A stretch of 64,000 nucleotides of DNA from Mangrovibacterium marinum. Its GTDB lineage: Bacteria; Bacteroidota; Bacteroidia; Bacteroidales; Prolixibacteraceae. This document shows, piece by piece, positions 35,769 to 43,739 of the stretch. The translations under genes and the position numbers were made by a program. Location: the NCBI RefSeq assembly GCF_003046625.1, contig NZ_QAAD01000001.1, positions 186,001-250,000 of the forward strand. Direction: 5' to 3'. Numbering within the stretch: position 1 is the stretch's first letter; each line of letters opens with the position of its first letter. Under the pieces are notes generated by a model. That model made no database searches. It was not told where the DNA came from and was given only the letters and a program-made list of their open reading frames with translations.

Positions 35769-37322
35769 ATGAAAAAATATTTGTTCATTGCAGTTCTGGC
35801 CATCTTGGCTTCGGGCTGCGCAAAAAAGCAACAGACAACCGAACAAAACGAGGAACAATACCGCCCACAGGTTCATTTTACCCCCGATAGCATGTGGATG
35901 AATGATCCGAATGGAATGGTCTATTACGACGGGGAGTATCATCTATTTTACCAATACTACCCCGACAGCACCATCTGGGGCCCGATGCACTGGGGGCACG
36001 CTATAAGCACCGATTTGGTCCACTGGGACCGCATGCCGGTAGCTCTGTATCCCGATTCTCTTGGTTGGATATTCTCGGGCAGCGCGGTGGCGGATGTAGC
36101 AAACACTTCGGGATTGGGAACTTCAGAAAATCCTCCATTGGTGGCCATTTATACCTATCACAATCCGGAGCTTGAACGTTCAGGCTCTGATACCTTCCAG
36201 TATCAAGGGGTAGCTTATAGCATCGACAAAGGCCGCAGCTGGACAAAATATGAGCACAATCCGGTACTACCTAACCCGGGAATACGCGATTTTCGCGATC
36301 CAAAGGTTTTCTGGCACGAAGCATCAGAAAGTTGGATGATGATTTTAGCCGTGCAGAATCATGTAAGCATTTATTCTTCCCCGAACCTCATTGACTGGAC
36401 TTTTGAGAGTGATTTCGGTGAAGGAATCGGTGCACACGGAGGGGTCTGGGAATGCCCGGATTTATTCCCGATGCAAGCCGGAGATACGACTAAATGGGTT
36501 ATGCTCGTCAGCATTAATCCGGGAGGGCCAAACGGAGGTTCTGCCACGCAGTATTTCGTTGGTGATTTCGACGGACATGTGTTTACCCCGGAAGGAATAA
36601 AAACAAAATGGGTGGATTACGGAAAAGATAACTATGCCGGGGTTACGTGGTCGAACGTTCCGGGTGAAGATGGTCGCCGCCTGTTCATGGGATGGTTAAA
36701 TAACTGGCAATATGCTAACCAAATTCCGACAGGAAAATGGCGGGGAGCTATGACTGTAGCCCGCGAGCTGGAACTGGTAGAAGTTTACAATGATTATCTG
36801 CTGGTTTCGAAACCCGTTGATGAACTTCAAAACTTGCGCGGAGTCGAGGAACAGTTGAACCCAGAAACCATTTCGGGAGAGATGGAAATAAAAAAAGCAT
36901 TCGAGCTCCCGCTGGAAATCAATCTTCATTTTGATACCAAAAATTCTTCGACAATCACTTTTGCAGAGCGTTTCGGCATTGCGCTATCAAACGAAAACAA
37001 CGAGAAACTGTTGATTGGCTACGATAACCTCAATAAGCTGTTTTTTATTGACCGTACAAATGCTGGCTGGGATAGTCTGAATAAAGATTTCGCAGGAATT
37101 CACTACGCGCCATACATCAATAATGATCCGATACTGGACATGCATCTCATTATTGACCGCGCATCTGTTGAATTGTTTGCCAAAGGAGGGTTGGTGGTTA
37201 TGACGGAGCAGTTTTTCCCAACGCAACCTTTTACGTCAATCAGTCTTTTCTCCGAACATGGTGAAGTATCATTGAGTGAGGGTAAAATATGGCCGTTAGG
37301 CAGTATTTGGAATAAAAAGTAA
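35769..37322 (+). CDS. GH32 fructan hydrolase, predicted periplasmic lipoprotein
   Basis: This 517-residue enzyme is clearly paralogous to the preceding gene. The lipobox ILASGCAKKQQTT has basic, non-acidic residues after Cys17, so a periplasmic location is expected. Catalytic residues are Asp46 (WMNDPNG), Asp177 (FRDPKV) and Glu228 (WECPDLF). The beta-sandwich ends with IIDRASVELFAKGG. Probably an exo-acting fructosidase that releases fructose from imported oligosaccharides for the permease and fructokinase encoded next. The linkage preference cannot be read from the sequence by eye. Confidence 0.92.
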   Translation: MKKYLFIAVLAILASGCAKKQQTTEQNEEQYRPQVHFTPDSMWMNDPNGMVYYDGEYHLFYQYYPDSTIWGPMHWGHAISTDLVHWDRMPVALYPDSLGWIFSGSAVADVANTSGLGTSENPPLVAIYTYHNPELERSGSDTFQYQGVAYSIDKGRSWTKYEHNPVLPNPGIRDFRDPKVFWHEASESWMMILAVQNHVSIYSSPNLIDWTFESDFGEGIGAHGGVWECPDLFPMQAGDTTKWVMLVSINPGGPNGGSATQYFVGDFDGHVFTPEGIKTKWVDYGKDNYAGVTWSNVPGEDGRRLFMGWLNNWQYANQIPTGKWRGAMTVARELELVEVYNDYLLVSKPVDELQNLRGVEEQLNPETISGEMEIKKAFELPLEINLHFDTKNSSTITFAERFGIALSNENNEKLLIGYDNLNKLFFIDRTNAGWDSLNKDFAGIHYAPYINNDPILDMHLIIDRASVELFAKGGLVVMTEQFFPTQPFTSISLFSEHGEVSLSEGKIWPLGSIWNKK

Positions 37323-37353
37323 TAGAAATTAAAAACACAAGAAAACTAAATCA

Positions 37354-38712
37354 ATGAAAACGACGAATCAAGCCCACGCAGGTTTTTTGTACTGGACCAC
37401 CTTTGTCGCCATCAATGGCGGATTACTTTTTGGATTGAATATGGCTGGTATATCCGGAGCGGTCGATATGTTGAAGGGCGAATTCTCACTCACCGATAGT
37501 GGTCTGGGAACAGTGGCTGCCTTGCTCACCATCGGCTGTTTAATCGGTGCTTTGTTTACCGGTAATTTCACCAAAAAGTACGGCCGTAAAAAAGTAATGA
37601 TGAGCACAGCTATTCTTTACATTATTTCAGCTCTGGGCTGCGCTTTGGCCGGTTCATCGGCTATCCTGATTATCTTCCGTGTACTTTCCGGCCTGGCTGT
37701 AGGCGCCACCTCGGTGGTTTGCCCCATGTACATTTCCGAAATATCACCGGCTCACAATCGCGGCCGGCTGGTGTCGATGAACCAGTTTGCCATTACCATC
37801 GGTATTGTGCTGGCCTACATCTTCGACTACCTGCTGATTGGTTTGGGTGACGACAGCTGGCGCTACATGCTGGCCGTGCCGGCCCTTTTCGGTCTGCTGT
37901 ACCTGATTTTTATCGTGATCTCATTTCCGGAAAGTCCCCGCTGGCTGGTTGCCAATAACCGCAAAGATGAAGCCGAGCGCATTATGCACAGGATTGGCGG
38001 AGATCAGCTGGTTAAAAGTGAGCTTGCCGAGATCGAACGAACCATTGCCGAAGAGAAGAAGAAAAAGCGATTGGCCATCTCGGAACTGTTTAAGGGTAAA
38101 ACAGGTAAGATTGTTTTAATCGGGACGCTCATTGCAGCATTCCAGCAAATTACCGGGATCAATGCGGTGATCATGTTTGCGCCGGAAATGTTCAAGGCTG
38201 CCGGGGCTGCGAAGGACGACTCGATGATGATGTCGATGGTTGTTGGCTTGGTTAACTTTCTGATGACAATTATTGCACTTTGGCTGGTTGATAAAAAGGG
38301 ACGCAAGACTCTTTTGCTTTGGGGGGCTGTTGGTATGATTGTTTCGCTGGCTTACCTAACCTGGGAATTCGCTAAACCCGAGCAGTTCGGCGTTGGCGTT
38401 TTGGTAGCTTTGCTGGTTTACATCTCCTTCTTTGCAGCCTCATTCGCCCCGGTGATGTGGGTGATCATTTCTGAAATCTACCCCAATCGCATTAAGGGGG
38501 TGGCCATGTCGTTTTCGACAGCAGTTAGTTGGCTGTGTACCTTCCTGACGGTTTACTTCGCCCCGGTTATTCAGGGAGGACTGGGGTTGAGCTACTTGTT
38601 TGGGATCTTCGGAATATTCAGTGTTTTAGCCTTTGTTTTTGTGAAAATATGGATACCCGAAACTAAAGGAAAATCACTGGAACAAATTGAAAAAGAACTA
38701 GGACTTATTTAA
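37354..38712 (+). CDS. MFS sugar:H+ symporter, probable fructose permease
   Basis: This 452-residue inner membrane transporter of the sugar porter family has 12 spans. The family motifs are GLNMAGISGA in TM1, KKYGRKKVM in the first cytoplasmic loop, FPESPRWLVANNR after TM6, FQQITGINAVIMFAPEMF in TM7, DKKGRKTLL and the closing PETKGKSLEQIEKELG. It lies between GH32 and fructokinase, as in the Bacteroides fructan locus, so fructose is the likely substrate. Confidence 0.92.
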   Translation: MKTTNQAHAGFLYWTTFVAINGGLLFGLNMAGISGAVDMLKGEFSLTDSGLGTVAALLTIGCLIGALFTGNFTKKYGRKKVMMSTAILYIISALGCALAGSSAILIIFRVLSGLAVGATSVVCPMYISEISPAHNRGRLVSMNQFAITIGIVLAYIFDYLLIGLGDDSWRYMLAVPALFGLLYLIFIVISFPESPRWLVANNRKDEAERIMHRIGGDQLVKSELAEIERTIAEEKKKKRLAISELFKGKTGKIVLIGTLIAAFQQITGINAVIMFAPEMFKAAGAAKDDSMMMSMVVGLVNFLMTIIALWLVDKKGRKTLLLWGAVGMIVSLAYLTWEFAKPEQFGVGVLVALLVYISFFAASFAPVMWVIISEIYPNRIKGVAMSFSTAVSWLCTFLTVYFAPVIQGGLGLSYLFGIFGIFSVLAFVFVKIWIPETKGKSLEQIEKELGLI

Positions 38713-38719
38713 ACGAATT

Positions 38720-39595
38720 ATGGAACAAAAATCATTGGTAATCGGAATCGGCGAATTGTTGTGGGATGTGTTCCCGAATCACAAACAGCTGGGGGGAGCG
38801 CCCTGTAATTTTGCATACCATGTCTCTAAATTGGGACTCGATAGTTTGGCCATCAGCGCCATTGGTCATGATGAGCTGGGAGACGAAATCATTCGAAAAC
38901 TCGATGCAGTCGGATTAAACTACGACATTCAAAAGGTCGATCATATCACCGGAATTGTACAGGTTACACTCACCGGCGAAGGCATTCCGCAGTATGAAAT
39001 CTGCCAACCCGTGGCCTGGGACTTTATCGGCATGAAACCGAAATACAGCAAAATTGCGAAAGGGGCAAAGGCGGTTTGCTTTGGCTCGCTGGCGCAACGC
39101 GGCGAAGTGTCACGGGCAACCATCCGTGCTTTTGTGGGGCAGGTGCCCGATTCGGCTTTGAAAATTTTCGACATCAACCTACGTCAGGAATTCTACTCCA
39201 AAGAATTGCTTCAGGAATCACTGGGGGAGTGCAATGTTTTAAAAATAAACGACGATGAAATTAAGATCGTAGCTCGATTTTTTGGATTGCAGGGGGATGA
39301 CCAGGAAAACTGTGAAGAGTTACTTCGTCGGTTCAATTTGAAACTGGTCGCATTAACTTGCGGGACCGAGGGAAGTTATTTAATCACCAAAGACGAAACC
39401 AGCTTCCTGGAAACACCCAAAGTAAAAGTTGCGGACACGGTTGGCGCAGGGGATTCCTTTACGGCCGCCATGGTCGTTGGTTTGCTGACAGGCAAGTCGT
39501 TGCCGGAAACCCATCAAATGGCGGTGAACCTTTCGGCCTTTGTGTGCAGCCACCATGGGGCTATGCCAGAATATAATCGAGAATTGGTTTTTTAG
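38720..39595 (+). CDS. Fructokinase, PfkB/ribokinase family
   Basis: The protein has 291 residues. The N-terminal GELLWDVFPNHKQLGGAPCNFAYHVSKLG is the PfkB sugar-binding signature, and the C-terminal DTVGAGDSFTAAMV is signature 2 with the catalytic base Asp245. It phosphorylates fructose with ATP so that it enters glycolysis. Translation starts 7 nt after the permease stop. It is the last gene of the fructan PUL. Confidence 0.92.
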   Translation: MEQKSLVIGIGELLWDVFPNHKQLGGAPCNFAYHVSKLGLDSLAISAIGHDELGDEIIRKLDAVGLNYDIQKVDHITGIVQVTLTGEGIPQYEICQPVAWDFIGMKPKYSKIAKGAKAVCFGSLAQRGEVSRATIRAFVGQVPDSALKIFDINLRQEFYSKELLQESLGECNVLKINDDEIKIVARFFGLQGDDQENCEELLRRFNLKLVALTCGTEGSYLITKDETSFLETPKVKVADTVGAGDSFTAAMVVGLLTGKSLPETHQMAVNLSAFVCSHHGAMPEYNRELVF

Positions 39596-39626
39596 TTAGA
39601 TGCAGATTGGTTAGTCTCCTAGAGCA

Positions 39627-39660
39627 AAAAGCCGATCATTTTCGATCGGCTTTTCATTTT
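39627..39660. terminator. Bidirectional terminator between the two PULs
   Basis: AAAAGCCGATC (39627-39637) pairs with GATCGGCTTTT (39644-39654). T-rich sequence follows on both strands. It lies 31 nt after fructokinase and 43 nt after the last gene of the opposite locus. Confidence 0.88.
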
Positions 39661-39703
39661 TCAAAGCGAGATTTACATATTTAATTGGCACAGGTTAACT
39701 AAA

Positions 39704-42367
39704 CTACTCGATACGGATGACGCGCAGGTAGTCCAGCATCGCATCGTTTATTTCACCATCCATGTTGATGTTCCAGTCGTTGAAATTAATTTCGATTGTA
39801 TTTTTCCCTTTTTTGAGATCAACAATCCGGGAGTTTGAAAATCCCCAGTCAGACCACTCGTCCTGTCCGCGCTGTGGCAATACCAATACGCCTTGGTAAG
39901 CATCATTCACATACAAACTGCGGATAGCGCAATTATTATCGGTATTCCAGGGGCCGGTACCGTTTGAGTAACGCACATCGAGCAAATATTTGCCTGCTGC
40001 AGCCACGCTTACCGGAACCGTGATTGCTGTATTTTTAGTCATGGTAACACCCACGAATCCTTTACCGGAAAAATTGGTATACGGTAATTTTGATTTGGGA
40101 GCATAATTTTCCATTTCCAGAATCTTCTCACCCGATTTCGGGTAAACCATGATCGGTTCGCTGCTGAAGGATTCAAATCCATCGGCATCAGTTGCAGTCA
40201 CCTTATATTCGGCAAAAGCATCATCTCCGCTCACTTCAAACGAGTTGGTGTCGATTGTTTTTAACACAACTCCGTTTTTATAAACCGCATATGAAACCGC
40301 TCCCGGTATGCTCTCCCAGCGTAAGGTTGAACCTGCCAGGCTAACCTGCGGATTAGGTAACGAGAATTTATTTGGCACCATGTTAACCGGGTTTGGTCCA
40401 AACTCGTTGTCCATCATGACGATCTTAATTTCGTGCTTCCCGCTAACTGTTGCGGGGAAGAAAGCATTCTCCAAAGGTTCACCATCGATGGTGATTGATT
40501 TGATCTGGTTACCAAAACCTTTCACCTGGATATCGAGCACAGCCCGCCGGTAATGGAAATTGGTGAGTGTTTTTGTACCACCGTACACTTTCGGGATAAA
40601 CGGGCTGAAACGAATGCCGTCAACATCAAACGAAATACCCATGAACACCCGGTGCACCATCGCCAGGTTACCGGCCATACTCCATAACATGCGATCAGAG
40701 TTAATTTCTGTTCCCACATAATCACCCGTTTGGGCAACCATATTTTCGTAGTTGGTCAGGAATAAACCACCAGCACGGTAAATGGCAGCCAACCCGTGTA
40801 ACAGAGCAGTTTCATTTCCTGCTTTCGCTGCCGCCAGGTTCCAGTACGACTGTACAAATGGCCAGATTCCATTGTTATGGTATGGCGGAATTCCCGGGAT
40901 TTGCGGGTAAATACAGGTAGTTCCGAATGGGGTAAGCGGCGATTTTTCGAATATTGAAGTCGCCTGGTCCGCATCAGCCACGTCAAATAAAACAGCCAAT
41001 GCTTCACCCAAAGCTTCAAAGCGTGGTGAAACATCCAGATAAGTACGGCCATAAAGGTACTGTCCGTAATATCCTTTGTCTGCCATCCACAGGTACTTAT
41101 TGACTCCTTCTTTAATCATCCCGGCCCTGTCGAGGTACTCCTGATACGGCTTACCTAACAGCTCCAACATTTTCGCCAGAATAATGTGGGCCCGGTAGTG
41201 AACCGCATTTGTTCCAAGGTTTTCCGATACATAAATGTCCATATTCGACATCCATTTCGGATAGGTTTGCTCACGCCAATCCAAAAATGATGACTCTCCA
41301 TGGTACATTCCAGTCTCTTCATCCCACAACGTTTTATAATCGTCATCCAGCGTATTTTTAATAACTCTACAAGCAGTTTCCAACCATTTCTGATCACCGG
41401 TTACTTTATAGATCTCCCAGGCGCCAAGCGCCCAGGTTGTGCGGTCAGATGAAACCGGCCATGCACCACCCGAACCGGTATCCTGAATGATGCGGTCGCG
41501 TTTTACTTTTTTCAGCAAACTGATTTTAGCCACTTCCGGCTCGTGATAAGCAAAGGCCAGCAAAGTACTGTAATTCACATCGCGGGTCCAAACGCCACCC
41601 CATTTAGCGCCGGTACGCAGGGTACTGTCGGGCTCAATATTTTTGCGGGCTTCTTCCAGCGACATATTGAAAAGTGCATCCACCAGCGGCTGATCAGAAT
41701 GATAGCTGGGCTTCATGGAAATATCCTCAGACAAGGTCCATGTTTTAGTCTCATCCTGAGTGGTATCGTAAGGATTCAAAACCAACTTCAACTCGTAAAT
41801 TCCATCACCGTCGGGATCTTGTAAAGCCAGTCCGTTTTCTTCCAGGTTGGAGAAATCCCAGGTCAAAGGCTCCGACCCGCCGGCGATGTAAACATGCTTA
41901 AAATCGTCCTTGGACACACGGCTTCCGTCAAAAGCTTCGTAGTAACCTTTTTCTTTGAACTGCTCCAAAACCGGGTTCATATCCAACCGAATGGTATATT
42001 CATAGTTGACCGGCAATTTGGTTCCCGGGTCGCCCGGATTGGGTTCATCATCCTGACCAAATCGAATGATTGGCGATTCGTGTTCTCCGTCACCAATAAT
42101 CAGCCAGTGGTCATGACCCGACATCTTCTCATTATCTTTCTCGTTAATGCTGAATTTGAATCCAATCAGGCGTGAATATTGCTCGCTGACTGTACTTCGG
42201 TAATTCGACACCATTTTATCGGGAGTAATAACTTTCGATTCATAATCTCCCTGAACTACTTTATCGGCATAAACCGTGAATTCATCGGACTGGTACAAAA
42301 CCTGGGATTTCTTTTGGCAAGCACTCGCCCCAAAAACTAAGCATACGATCCAAATTAATTTTTTCAT
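39704..42367 (-). CDS. Six-hairpin (alpha/alpha)6-barrel glycosidase lipoprotein with C-terminal carbohydrate-binding-like domain
   Basis: This 887-residue protein starts at ATG 42367, giving a lipobox (FGASACQKKSQ, Cys17). The residues after it are not acidic, so it is probably periplasmic. The middle (about 240-640) reads like a glycogen-debranching/GH63-like six-hairpin glycosidase: GGVWTRDVNYSTLLAFAYHE, GGAWPVSSDRTTWALGAWEIYKVTGD, YPQIPGIPPYHNNGIWPFVQSYW. A fibronectin-like segment and a CBM6/35-like beta-sandwich (about 740-887, ending DAMLDYLRVIRIE) follow. In a dextran PUL it may trim branched or terminal alpha-glucosyl units. I cannot assign a CAZy family. Confidence 0.7.
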   Translation of the reverse strand: MKKLIWIVCLVFGASACQKKSQVLYQSDEFTVYADKVVQGDYESKVITPDKMVSNYRSTVSEQYSRLIGFKFSINEKDNEKMSGHDHWLIIGDGEHESPIIRFGQDDEPNPGDPGTKLPVNYEYTIRLDMNPVLEQFKEKGYYEAFDGSRVSKDDFKHVYIAGGSEPLTWDFSNLEENGLALQDPDGDGIYELKLVLNPYDTTQDETKTWTLSEDISMKPSYHSDQPLVDALFNMSLEEARKNIEPDSTLRTGAKWGGVWTRDVNYSTLLAFAYHEPEVAKISLLKKVKRDRIIQDTGSGGAWPVSSDRTTWALGAWEIYKVTGDQKWLETACRVIKNTLDDDYKTLWDEETGMYHGESSFLDWREQTYPKWMSNMDIYVSENLGTNAVHYRAHIILAKMLELLGKPYQEYLDRAGMIKEGVNKYLWMADKGYYGQYLYGRTYLDVSPRFEALGEALAVLFDVADADQATSIFEKSPLTPFGTTCIYPQIPGIPPYHNNGIWPFVQSYWNLAAAKAGNETALLHGLAAIYRAGGLFLTNYENMVAQTGDYVGTEINSDRMLWSMAGNLAMVHRVFMGISFDVDGIRFSPFIPKVYGGTKTLTNFHYRRAVLDIQVKGFGNQIKSITIDGEPLENAFFPATVSGKHEIKIVMMDNEFGPNPVNMVPNKFSLPNPQVSLAGSTLRWESIPGAVSYAVYKNGVVLKTIDTNSFEVSGDDAFAEYKVTATDADGFESFSSEPIMVYPKSGEKILEMENYAPKSKLPYTNFSGKGFVGVTMTKNTAITVPVSVAAAGKYLLDVRYSNGTGPWNTDNNCAIRSLYVNDAYQGVLVLPQRGQDEWSDWGFSNSRIVDLKKGKNTIEINFNDWNINMDGEINDAMLDYLRVIRIE

Positions 42368-42386
42368 TTTTGTTATTTTGCTTTTG

Positions 42387-43724
42387 CTACAGAATAAGTT
42401 TCTCCTTTTTGCATACTCGGTTTTGAAGATCGGTAAGTACGACGATGTAAAAACCTTTCTGAATTCTAAATTCGGTATTTGACACAAAACTGTTACTGTA
42501 TTTCATTCGCCCATCAATGCTATAAACAATAATTCTCATGGGCAATAAATCGGGGCTACTTGCTTTTATCGTTCCATTATACCCGATAATGCTATATTGT
42601 CCTGTTTGATTCTCCAAGTCATTTATACCAACTGTTGTCCCATACGATACCCGAACTTTCATCTCAGACAAGTCCAGGTAAATGGTACATGCTGTTGGTT
42701 CGGAGAATACAAACTTATAATCGTTCACTGATGTTTCACCCCAATCTTCGTATATAACAGGATATGACCACCCAGATTCAATCAGCTGATCTTCAACTGT
42801 TGACACATAACAACTTCCCCAGTAACTTTTTGCTTTCAAAAATTTGAACTTTCCGGGCACCACATTTCCAGTCCATTGGTATTTACCTTCCAAAAGATTG
42901 GTCGTAGTCATTGTTTCGGGGAAATCATTCACCCAGCCACAGGGCATGGCATCACCAGTTAAATAAACGACAGAAGGATAATCTGCATCAGATGGAGTAA
43001 ATTGTACTTCAATGGTTTCATCGAGCGTATTCAGTTTAATAACATAGTATCCATTCCCGCTTCCGTCAGCAGGTATCTCCCATTTTGTATCAGCCCCTTC
43101 CTGCCGCATTTTCGATGCCTGGATCAGTGCTTGATTGACATTGCCAGCGGGATGAAAGGCCGGGTCCCAACTACTTTTTGAAGTAAGAAATTTTATCGCG
43201 CCAGGTTCATCGCCGGAACTGTTGTACTTTAAAAACCCATGGTAATAAAAAACAAAACGATCCGCTGTATCTTTTTCCAATTCAAGCGCATCACTGAGTT
43301 GCCAGCCAGAACCAGTTGTATTAACCGGTCCCCCTATCAGATACAAATGCGTATAAATTTCGGCCAATTCTACTTCTAATGTTGGATTGGGCCCATCGAC
43401 TACTGTCATTATGTAAATTTTTGACGGGCTTACATATTTAACACCAAAACCAACCTGACTCGTGTCCGCTTGTATTTCCATTCCTATCTGTTGCCCCATT
43501 GGATCATTTATACCGCAGACAGGGACATAAACATTAGTTCCATCCGAAAGCTTAAACTCCCCGGTAGTTATTTCGCCCATATACTTATACACATTGGTAT
43601 TGGTAGCATCTTGCTCCAAAAGCGTAGTGTCATTTTCCAGTGCTTCTCCGATAATGGTCCAGTTTTTAGCTTGTAGCGTAAAAACAGCACATGTAGCCAA
43701 CAGGAATAAGATAATTCGTTTCAT
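42387..43724 (-). CDS. SusE/SusF-like starch-binding protein with T9SS-type C-terminal domain
   Basis: The protein has 445 residues. The signal peptide (MKRIILFLLATCAVFTLQA) is type I; there is no good lipobox. Beta-sandwich modules resemble the SusE/SusF starch-binding domain (LYLIGGPVNTTGSGWQLSDA near 128; VVYLTGDAMPCGWVNDFPE near 250). The last 80 residues (VGINDLENQTGQYSIIGYNG ... IIVYSIDGRMKYSNSF ... FYIVVLTDLQNRVCKKEKLIL) have the form of a T9SS type A sorting domain or the related DUF6383. It may be a secreted alpha-glucan-binding protein. The next gene starts 19 nt downstream. Confidence 0.7.
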   Translation of the reverse strand: MKRIILFLLATCAVFTLQAKNWTIIGEALENDTTLLEQDATNTNVYKYMGEITTGEFKLSDGTNVYVPVCGINDPMGQQIGMEIQADTSQVGFGVKYVSPSKIYIMTVVDGPNPTLEVELAEIYTHLYLIGGPVNTTGSGWQLSDALELEKDTADRFVFYYHGFLKYNSSGDEPGAIKFLTSKSSWDPAFHPAGNVNQALIQASKMRQEGADTKWEIPADGSGNGYYVIKLNTLDETIEVQFTPSDADYPSVVYLTGDAMPCGWVNDFPETMTTTNLLEGKYQWTGNVVPGKFKFLKAKSYWGSCYVSTVEDQLIESGWSYPVIYEDWGETSVNDYKFVFSEPTACTIYLDLSEMKVRVSYGTTVGINDLENQTGQYSIIGYNGTIKASSPDLLPMRIIVYSIDGRMKYSNSFVSNTEFRIQKGFYIVVLTDLQNRVCKKEKLIL

Positions 43725-43739
43725 TTGATTATCTTCTCA

